Positions 8,260 to 14,676 of a stretch of 22,500 nucleotides of DNA are shown here, piece after piece. Both the position numbers and the translations under genes were made by a program. The notes below the pieces were generated by a model. That model was not told the origin of the DNA and ran no database searches. It worked only from the letters and a program-made list of their open reading frames with translations. Source of the DNA: Paulinella micropora. Its lineage: Eukaryota > Cercozoa > Imbricatea > Euglyphida > Paulinellidae. The stretch's first letter is position 1; every line of letters begins with the position of its first letter. Where the stretch lies: the NCBI GenBank assembly GCA_019918135.1, contig WBZZ01004819.1, forward strand, positions 320,001 to 342,500, given 5' to 3'.

Positions 8260-8697
8260 CTGATGCAAACAGTGGAACGAGGCCGAGCAGCTCTGGGCGT
8301 GGCTCGTTATGGAACGAAGAAGGAAGGGGGGCTATTAAAAAAAGGTCTGCTTTTTTTTCGTTCTTAGCTTCAAAGTAGGCAGGCCAGGTCCCCCCCCCCT
8401 TTTTTTTTGCTCCCTCTCTTTGATCTATTGGCTTTGGGAAGCGGAGCTTTCTGCATTTTTTATTGGGGGGGGGGGGGGGGAAGGGAGGCGGGGGGGCGAC
8501 CACAGACAAGCTAGGTGAATTCATTGCATAAAAGCGGAGGAGGGGGGGGGGGGGGGGCAAAGAAACGGGACTGGCTATTAAAAAAAAGCAACAGACTGAA
8601 CGCAAGAAACCGCGGGGAGGGGATAGAGGACCTAGCGACACGAAACGCAAAGACGGGAACGGAGGGGGGAACGGAACCAAAGACCGAGGAATGAGGT
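8260..8697. other. Spacer between two gene fragments; G-rich runs
   Basis: It holds two runs of 16 G (8465-8480 and 8542-8557), a C10/T9 stretch near 8390-8408 and two copies of GGCTATTAAAAAAA (8328 and 8574). No coding signal. On the minus strand it would be the 3' flank of the fragment at 8698-8925 and an intron or 5' flank of the nicotinamidase-like exon. Confidence 0.5.
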
Positions 8698-8702
8698 TTA
8701 TT
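8697..8702 (-). terminator. AATAAA poly(A) signal overlapping the stop codon
   Basis: On the minus strand GAA-TAA-A contains both the TAA stop and the canonical hexamer. A transcript ending here would have almost no 3' UTR. Confidence 0.4.
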
Positions 8703-8925
8703 CTTTGTGTTCCTTGCCGCGGCGTACGGGACAATCTTGGTCGAACAGCGGGGGCTTCAGCGCTAGGATCAGCCTCAGTTGCGCGGGCGTCAGGAAGTGC
8801 ACGGTCAGTTCGCTGTCCACGAGGCAGGCCCTCGGCAGCAATTGTGCGTCTTTTGAGGATTGCAGCCACAGGATGAACTCGAAGTTGAGCAGGCCCAGCA
8901 GGGCTTCCACGCACTTGTTCGTGGT
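8698..8925 (-). pseudogene. Last coding exon of an unrecognised gene, cut by a SINE
   Basis: On the minus strand an open frame of about 75 codons, with residues such as CVEALLGLLNFEFILWLQ and then LTPAQLRLILALKPP, ends RRGKEHKE and TAA. The composition is protein-like and GC-rich, unlike the repeats around it. The 5' side is joined directly to SINE sequence at 8926, so the rest of the gene is not visible here. AATAAA overlaps the stop codon. No family is recognised. Confidence 0.5.
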
Positions 8926-9077
8926 CAACACTTCCAGACGGACCGGTATGTTCAATGAAAACACTGGTCCAGACGGATCGGTACTATGTTCAATGAAATA
9001 CTGGTGGCACCGACGGGAATCGAACTGGCGACAGGGCCCAGATGGTAGAACTTGACCACTGGGCTATCACGGTGTCC
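8926..9077 (-). mobile_element. Family A SINE copy 6, head half
   Basis: Holds the tRNA-like head and the double module. It begins abruptly at CAACACTTCC (+ strand) next to the gene fragment, and complements the tail half at 7729-7818. Confidence 0.8.
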
Positions 9078-9143
9078 ATAATAATAATAATAATAATAAT
9101 AGTAATAATAATAATTAATAATAATAATTAATAATAATAATAA

Positions 9144-9374
9144 TAGTGCTTCTCTGTCAATGGCTGATGCATTTCTGCACATGCGCCTCCATCGTCTCAC
9201 CCGTGAGGGGAGTACGAAGAATTGACGATAAGCTCTAATGACACCCCCGCAAGGGCAGTTCCAACACTTCCAGACGGGCCGGTATGTTCAATGAAAATAC
9301 TGGTCCAGACGGATCGGTATGTTCAATGAAAATACTGGTGGCACCGACGGGAATCGAACTGGCGACAGGGCCCA

Positions 9375-9380
<6 letters not shown>
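9144..9380 (-). mobile_element. Family A SINE copy 7
   Basis: Double-module form. The head is truncated between the B box and the A box, where (TAA)n follows directly. Confidence 0.85.
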
Positions 9381-9459
<79 letters not shown>

Positions 9460-9664
9460 GTGCTTCTCTGTCAATGGCTGATGCATTTCTGCACATGCGC
9501 CTCCATCGTCTCACCCGTGAGGGGAGTACGAAGAATTGACGATAAGCTCTAATGACACCCCCGCAAGGGCAGTTCCAACACTTCCAGACGGGCCGGTATG
9601 TTCACTGAAAATACTGGTCCAGACGGATCGGCATGTTAAATGAAAATACTGGTGGCACCGACGG

Positions 9665-9673
9665 GAATCGAAC
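9665..9673 (-). promoter_or_regulatory. Pol III B box of SINE copy 8
   Basis: The minus strand reads GTTCGATTC, a match to GWTCRANNC, 30 bp downstream of the A box, which is normal tRNA spacing. Confidence 0.8.
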
Positions 9674-9703
9674 TGGCGACAGGGCCCAGATGGTAGAACT
9701 TGA

Positions 9704-9714
9704 CCACTGGGCTA
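9704..9714 (-). promoter_or_regulatory. Pol III A box of SINE copy 8
   Basis: The minus strand reads TAGCCCAGTGG, a full match to the TRGYNNARNNG consensus. The same motif recurs in most family A copies. Confidence 0.8.
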
Positions 9715-9771
9715 TCACGGTGTCCATAATAATAATAATAATAATCATAATAATAATAATAATAATAAGAA

Positions 9772-9880
9772 TATGTATGTATCGTCTGCCAATTACTGAG
9801 CCAAAAAGCCATGTGGATCCAGTCCTCCATTCCATAAGGAAAGTCTCCACACCAATCGGTGGAATAAAGGAAGTGACTGC
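9772..9880 (-). mobile_element. Family B repeat copy 3, left part, split by the LTR element
   Basis: Family B sequence stops at the 5' LTR after GGAAGTGACTGC and resumes at 19907 with ATAGAACATT. Together with one copy of CTGC this rebuilds the uninterrupted repeat. Confidence 0.9.
9877..9880. repeat. Target site duplication, left (CTGC)
   Basis: CTGC before the 5' LTR equals CTGC at 19907-19910 after the 3' LTR, the length expected of Ty3/gypsy integrases. Confidence 0.85.
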
Positions 9881-10117
9881 TGTAGGCATCACCCCCCGGA
9901 TAGCCGGTAAAAAGTACCTTTTCCTGGTGACAGGTGCACCAGCTTGTTTTTCAGTATTATTTGTCCGGATTGGACCTGATGCCATTTTATTCCTGGTCTG
10001 TTGCCGTTTTCCTTTTTGGCTTCACTGAGCTAATATAACGAGACATCATTCTCATTCTTGAGGACTGTGTTTGGTTGTATTACCGAATTTTTACGAGCTA
10101 TCGTTGGGGGCATTACA
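9881..10117 (+). repeat. 5' LTR
   Basis: 237 bp, identical to the 3' LTR except at three positions (ATAGCC/ATTGCC, AATATAAC/AATACAAC, CGAATTT/CGACTTT). Ends are TGTA...TACA. A TATAAC at about 10033 is present only in this copy, so it is unlikely to be the essential promoter. Confidence 0.93.
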
Positions 10118-10119
10118 TT

Positions 10120-10137
10120 TGGAGTCCACATCACTAG
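10120..10137 (+). promoter_or_regulatory. Putative primer-binding site
   Basis: TGGAGTCCACATCACTAG starts two bases after the LTR and begins with TGG, as sites complementary to a tRNA CCA end do. I cannot name the matching tRNA. Confidence 0.5.
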
Positions 10138-10245
10138 GGTGATTTCTTTCTGCTTTGCCACACAGGCAACAGAGTGAATTTTCACTGACCTGTCTCACAC
10201 GGGGACGTCAGACGAAAACAAATACTCCAACACAGCTCCCTCATA

Positions 10246-10421
10246 ACTCTTTCACAAAACAAATAATTTGATTGGTCTCAAGCAGGTGTCTCGTACCCTC
10301 TAGCCCAATCAGTATCTGTGTGCTCACAAGGAGACTCTTTCACAAAACAAATAATTTGATTGGTCTCAAGCAGGTGTCTCGTACCCTCTAGCCCAATCAG
10401 TATCTGTGTGCTCACAAGGAG
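10246..10421 (+). repeat. Exact 88-bp tandem duplication in the retrotransposon leader
   Basis: 10246-10333 and 10334-10421 are identical over 88 bp. They lie in the untranslated leader between LTR and Gag. Perfect identity implies a very recent duplication or an assembly artefact. Confidence 0.95.
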
Positions 10422-10846
10422 ACATCAGATACAAACTCTCTGTCGTTCTTGCTGTTCTCACACAGAGACCAAGAAGAAGGAGGTGGACAGAAGAGTGAAG
10501 GAACACACACAAAACACAAACAAGCATAGGGACAGGAGCACAACACTCTACCCTTCTAGTTTGTGCATTTATCTGCATTATCTCACACATACGTCAGAGT
10601 ATTTTTGCAACTCTCTAATCGTTTTCTAAAGGTAGGTCTGAGAACCTATCCGACCGACGGTCGACTTCTCAAGGAGAGCTTTTCTAGTTTCTCTATTACT
10701 ATCTGTGTGTAGGTCCAAGTGCCTCATACTAGATACAATATAGAAAAGAAGGAGGAGAAAGTAATCTGAGTAAGGAGAACAAGAAATCGGAGAAAGTCTC
10801 AAAGACTATTTTTCTCAAACAAAAACAAACATACAAACAGTGTTTC

Positions 10847-10881
10847 ATAGAGGACAGGGAATCTTATCCTGCCCTCTCTAT
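10847..10881 (+). other. Hairpin in the leader upstream of Gag
   Basis: ATAGAGGACAGG pairs with CCTGCCCTCTCTAT, with one mismatch and a small bulge around the loop GAATCTTAT. It lies about 108 bp before the Gag start. Confidence 0.5.
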
Positions 10882-10988
10882 TAGTTTCTCTCTTCACTAG
10901 TCAATCGACTGAAGGAGGTACAGAACACAAACGAACAAAAACCAAACATAGGAGCTGACACTGTCCTCCTGTTGATCACTACTACGAC

Positions 10989-12968
10989 ATGATGTCGACA
11001 GAGACCGCCGAAGTGAGTGAATTCTCGGAGGCAGATCAAAGAAGAGAAGAAGAAGAAGAAGCAGGAGGAGGAGGAGGAAGAGGATTGAATGAAGGAGAAG
11101 GAGGATTGAATGAAGGAGGAGGAGGAGATGAAGGAGTAGGAGGAGGAGTAGAAGAGGGCTGGGATGATGAAGGAAGATATGGAGGAGACGAAGATGAAGG
11201 AGGATTTGAACAAGAAGAGACGGGAGGAGGAGGAGCATTTGGTAATCCCTTACCACCTACCTACACGGGAGGAGGAGGACGAAAAATGATCGACTTGATT
11301 CATAGTGATGGAGAGGAGATCACAGTGGAGGAACAACAGTGGGTGCAAGACCACTATGACCTCACTAAAGAAGAGTTTGATAACAAGATGGGGGTAGAGA
11401 AGGACACCTATGTGTGGATCCCTCAGGATCAAAGAAGAGAGAAAAGTCGTGCTAAAAAGGATGTCTATATCCTATTATCAAACACAGCACAGCTCCTCGG
11501 CAAACCGGTCTCTGATCCAGAAGAGAGAAAGAAGATACAGCATATCAAGTTTGGGGACACACACACCCACCTTGAATTACTCGATGCTATCTTTGGGGTG
11601 TACACTCAAACCCTGATTTGGGAACGTACATACGGCCCACGATGTGAGGGTTACCTCCAGTACACAAACCCAAGAGCAACGGCCACATTCCTCGCGACTG
11701 GTCAGGAGGCAGTCGATGTAACAAAAATGAAGACCAATCTGGGTTCGAAAAACTCGAGTGGCATATTTCATTTTTTTACAATGGAAATAAAGGCCTTGGA
11801 GGAGGGGAAGGCAGAGATAGAAAAAAGCATTAAGGCAGCACGAGAAACTCATCCTGTGATTGATGAGTTAGAGAAGACCGACAGAGTTCTGACCAAGATC
11901 AGACTGTTGATGGGTGCGTTACTGCACAAGGAGGCATGGAAGAGATGGATTCCTACCAAGGATCACTCTGTCCTTAAATCACTTAGTAACGCACCACCGG
12001 TCGCCAACAAAGCAGGTGTTGACCAATATGTGGAGAAATATAATTTTCTCAGATCTGCTTCTGAATTGTTGGCCTTTATCACTCATGCTCAAAAGCTGGT
12101 GATATCTGAGAAGAAGAAGGCGAAAGAGAAGGCGGAGTTCGAGAAGACGATGAGACTGGAAAGAATGAAAGCAAAAGTGAGTGGTGCAAAGACACACCCT
12201 CCGACATATTTGACCCCACCAGCTCCTGCCCCACCAGCCTCTGCACCCCCGGGCTCAACTACGGTGGTGGTCACAAACACGGAGAAGAAGGACAGACAAA
12301 ATATCATAAATGCCTTCAAGGGGAAGAAAGGAGGAGTGGCAAGTCTCATGCTATATGCCAAGACGAGCTCAGACAAAGACTCTGATGCTTCGCTTTTGAG
12401 CAAGCTCAAAGAGATCAATGCCTGCATGAAGGCTTTTCCTTGCGACGAAACGCAGGAATACGAGGCCCTTGTTACTGCTTTTGACCAATCTCTAGTCTCG
12501 GAGGGATTTGATCTGACACAGTACAAGTTTTTGAGAAAGAAGGAAGAGATTAAGAGAAACAATGCAACAGGCCTAGACGCTCAGTGTGAACTGGCGGTGG
12601 CCACACTCATTTCATATTTTCAATCTCATGGATACCAGCATCTCTGCACTGGTACTCTCATAGGATTTGAAATCTTTGAGATAGTGGCGATGAGTTTGAG
12701 GAGTGCTGTTGGCTTGGCGGCGACCCTTACGGAGGTAGTTTCCTCCTATGGGCTATTCTATGGCCGCAAGTCGATCATCCTCTATTTCTTCTCGGCGTTA
12801 CACACAGTCAACCCGAGTAAGCTTACTCAGCTCATACAACAATGCTCGACGTTTAGCTCCGTGAAGTCCAAGAACTTCCTCGAGACACACGTGTTCGAAA
12901 ATACGGTTCAAAGCATTGCTCCGTCAGCACTGTTTCAAGAAGCTGTGTTATACGGAACTTTATTGTGA
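10989..12968 (+). CDS. gag: Gag-like structural protein of the retrotransposon
   Basis: 659 codons. ATG follows a leader without an alternative frame, and a second ATG comes directly after it. The order is: an acidic Gly/Glu repeat region (residues about 15-80), a mixed globular part (about 95-365), a Lys/Glu-rich likely coiled coil (about 370-400), a Pro/Ala-rich linker (about 400-425) and an alpha-helical C-terminal part. Position directly ahead of protease and length support Gag. No CCHC zinc knuckle is visible, so nucleic-acid binding may rest on the basic coiled coil. The end overlaps the protease frame by about 100 nt, with the protease in the +1 frame. Confidence 0.75.
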   Translation: MMSTETAEVSEFSEADQRREEEEEAGGGGGRGLNEGEGGLNEGGGGDEGVGGGVEEGWDDEGRYGGDEDEGGFEQEETGGGGAFGNPLPPTYTGGGGRKMIDLIHSDGEEITVEEQQWVQDHYDLTKEEFDNKMGVEKDTYVWIPQDQRREKSRAKKDVYILLSNTAQLLGKPVSDPEERKKIQHIKFGDTHTHLELLDAIFGVYTQTLIWERTYGPRCEGYLQYTNPRATATFLATGQEAVDVTKMKTNLGSKNSSGIFHFFTMEIKALEEGKAEIEKSIKAARETHPVIDELEKTDRVLTKIRLLMGALLHKEAWKRWIPTKDHSVLKSLSNAPPVANKAGVDQYVEKYNFLRSASELLAFITHAQKLVISEKKKAKEKAEFEKTMRLERMKAKVSGAKTHPPTYLTPPAPAPPASAPPGSTTVVVTNTEKKDRQNIINAFKGKKGGVASLMLYAKTSSDKDSDASLLSKLKEINACMKAFPCDETQEYEALVTAFDQSLVSEGFDLTQYKFLRKKEEIKRNNATGLDAQCELAVATLISYFQSHGYQHLCTGTLIGFEIFEIVAMSLRSAVGLAATLTEVVSSYGLFYGRKSIILYFFSALHTVNPSKLTQLIQQCSTFSSVKSKNFLETHVFENTVQSIAPSALFQEAVLYGTLL

Positions 12969-13923
12969 AACATTGAAGACAATATTAAAAGTTGGTAATG
13001 ATACGATGGCGAATATTAATATTGTCGGCCGGAAGTTTTTAAATCGATACCGGGACTGGGTGGACGGAAATATGAAAAAGTCAACGGGCACTCTCAAAGG
13101 AGTGAGCAGCCGGACGGATATCACGGGAATCATCACACTGACCTTTAAATTGAAATCCGCACGAGTATACAGTATGGACCTCTATGTTGTCCCCGGTTAC
13201 CACGGGTCAATATTACTATCGTATGACCAAGTGGCTACGATGGGGGCTGTGATTGATTGCGCCGCACGGCGAGTGATATATGGAGTAAAAAGAGGAGAAG
13301 AGAACGATATTGATCTCTTCAACGCTACTGACTCTTATGAGGCTTATGAGCTGAGTCTAGCGACGGATCACAAAAAGATAGCCATCGCACATGAGGCACT
13401 TGAGGTGTACGTTCACCCCCATGTCGTAAGACCGGATGAGCTGTCCTGGACCGACAATTGGGAATCCCAAGTGTGCACTGTCACAGTTCCGACATGCCAT
13501 TGGGACAAAAAGTCTATTGATGACTTAATCGAGAAGCGAAAGGAGGAGATTATATGTGTCGCACAAAGAAGCCCGTCGTTGGCGAGATTCGCGGAAGGAG
13601 TAGGAACAGATGTCCATATTACTAACGGATACTGTTTCCATGCGAAAGTAGGAGAAGAAAAAAGGGAGGCGTTTGTACCAAGGAGAACGGGGCGAATCCC
13701 GGATACTTCACCAGAAACGATTAAAAGTTTTATTACTGATTTCTGGGGTGACGAGCCCACGTGGCCGCGTTCACTGTCTGAAGTGAAGAAATGCTTACGG
13801 ACTTTATTCGAAAATAATAAGCCGTATACTATTATCCTGCCATATAATGAGAAGGCGATATGGGCGCAGGAAATAAGGGACCGGCTTATTGATCATCCTA
13901 TACCGGTACCCTCTCGCAAGTAA
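12865..13923 (+). CDS. pol: Retropepsin-like protease and linker of pol
   Basis: The frame is open from 12865, overlapping Gag in the +1 frame, to TAA at 13921-13923. There is no ATG until about 13005, so it is probably made by +1 frameshifting from Gag. The fold is recognisable from the active-site segment DTMANINIVGRKF and the later GAVIDCAARRVIYG strand, typical of Ty3/gypsy proteases. The catalytic triad is DTM where the family has DTG or DSG. After about residue 135 the sequence is an unrecognised linker of about 200 residues before the stop. The next frame continues in phase. Confidence 0.7.
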   Translation, partial: SPRTSSRHTCSKIRFKALLRQHCFKKLCYTELYCETLKTILKVGNDTMANINIVGRKFLNRYRDWVDGNMKKSTGTLKGVSSRTDITGIITLTFKLKSARVYSMDLYVVPGYHGSILLSYDQVATMGAVIDCAARRVIYGVKRGEENDIDLFNATDSYEAYELSLATDHKKIAIAHEALEVYVHPHVVRPDELSWTDNWESQVCTVTVPTCHWDKKSIDDLIEKRKEEIICVAQRSPSLARFAEGVGTDVHITNGYCFHAKVGEEKREAFVPRRTGRIPDTSPETIKSFITDFWGDEPTWPRSLSEVKKCLRTLFENNKPYTIILPYNEKAIWAQEIRDRLIDHPIPVPSRK

Positions 13924-13929
13924 CAGCTA
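13921..13929 (+). promoter_or_regulatory. In-frame TAA with CARYYA readthrough-type context
   Basis: TAA CAG CTA separates two frames in the same phase. Stop followed by CARYYA is the known leaky context first defined in tobacco mosaic virus. It may be a programmed readthrough site or a chance nonsense mutation. Confidence 0.45.
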
Positions 13930-14676
13930 GTGGTGGCTTGCCGTATGGGAACTCGTGAGCAGATCAGTGCATACAAGCGGAAGCTCAGAGACCTCGACAA
14001 GTTGAAATTGATACCGCAAGCATTCACATGCTTTGATGGTTTTTACACCCGTAAAGCTCCTTTGCAATACGCGAGACTCATTGACGTGCTGGTGGAGCTC
14101 GGTAAAGATGATGAGCCGGACACGGTCACATATGAAAAGACGGGCCTAGATGATGTCTCGGAAGAGGACTTAGGCTTGGAGGAGGACAGAGAACCCCTCA
14201 AGCAACATAAGCAGATGTCTGATGAAGATTTTCAAGAGGCGGCGCGGAAAATATTGGAAGAAGGAGTAGGCACGGAGAAGGAGAAGGAGCTTTTAAAAGC
14301 CAAATTAGAGGCGAACAAGGAAATTTTTGACCCTCCACATGCAGGTGGTGTCAAGCCTGAAGATTTCACTGCGGTTATTTACAAAATACCGGGTGCGGAG
14401 CCGGCACCGGCACCACGAAGGGCGAAGTTGAGTATACATGAGGCGAAGATAGCGGAGGAGCTAGCAAGACAGCTGCTCAATGAGGACTTTATTGAGAGAT
14501 CAACATCTCCAATAGTCTCACAACCGAGAATAGTGCCGAAGCCAGGAGGAGAATGGCGCCTGACAGTTAACTATGCTCGTGTTAACAAGGTGCTGGAGAA
14601 AGAGAGAAATCCTCTCCCGACATTAGAAGAAGGAAGGAGAGTACTGCGGAATTGCAAAATTCTATTCGGTCATTGA
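13924..14676 (+). CDS. pol: Reverse transcriptase, N-terminal part (pol continues after stop)
   Basis: Same phase as the protease frame. After a charged linker (DDVSEEDLGLEEDREP) it reaches typical RT finger sequence: a proline-rich strand, then SPIVSQPRIVPKPGGEWRL and VNYARVNKV, ending with a Pro-Leu-Pro-T segment. The frame stops at TGA 14674-14676, just after RT homology moves to another frame, so this is a break and not a natural end. An ATG at about 13945 could allow separate initiation. Confidence 0.85.
   Translation, partial: QLVVACRMGTREQISAYKRKLRDLDKLKLIPQAFTCFDGFYTRKAPLQYARLIDVLVELGKDDEPDTVTYEKTGLDDVSEEDLGLEEDREPLKQHKQMSDEDFQEAARKILEEGVGTEKEKELLKAKLEANKEIFDPPHAGGVKPEDFTAVIYKIPGAEPAPAPRRAKLSIHEAKIAEELARQLLNEDFIERSTSPIVSQPRIVPKPGGEWRLTVNYARVNKVLEKERNPLPTLEEGRRVLRNCKILFGH

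Larger units (their letters stand above)
9458..9725 (-). mobile_element. Family A SINE copy 8, full-length reference copy
   Basis: Read on the minus strand: a tRNA-related head of about 75 nt (9725 down to about 9650), a double 35-bp module, a body containing GTACTCCCCTCACGGGTGAG, and a tail ending AGAGAAGCACTA before (ATT)n. The head carries polymerase III A- and B-box matches. The tRNA arms are too decayed to assign an anticodon. No protein is encoded; family knowledge says such elements depend on a LINE for movement. Confidence 0.9.
5886..9771. repeat. (TAA)n microsatellite blocks, left array
   Basis: Tracts of about 18-85 bp of TAA lie at roughly 5886-5967, 6143-6223, 6443-6474, 6652-6725, 6960-7033, 7303-7343, 7613-7657, 7711-7728, 9078-9143, 9381-9457 and 9726-9771. 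Each is the 3' tail of the repeat on its right and directly abuts the head of the repeat on its left. Confidence 0.9.
10118..10988 (+). other. Retrotransposon 5' leader
   Basis: About 870 bp without a credible reading frame. It contains the putative primer-binding site, the 88-bp duplication and a hairpin close to Gag. Packaging signals would be expected here. Confidence 0.6.

Noticed and set aside
8171..8914. Minus-strand 247-codon frame spanning the G-run spacer
   Set aside because: It is proline-rich because of the G runs and overlaps the better-supported final exon in another frame.
9650..9725. Functional tRNA gene on the minus strand
   Set aside because: Promoter boxes are good, but the acceptor and T stems are mismatched, no clear anticodon arm forms, and the unit is repeated with a SINE body attached.
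9881..10117. LTR-borne short frames (also in 19670-19906) as a captured gene
   Set aside because: The sequence is a terminal repeat defined by its ends and target duplication; the frames carry no recognisable domain.
10881..11256. Antisense Ser/Leu-rich frames opposite the Gag start
   Set aside because: They are the complement of the GGA-repeat coding region, with no independent evidence.
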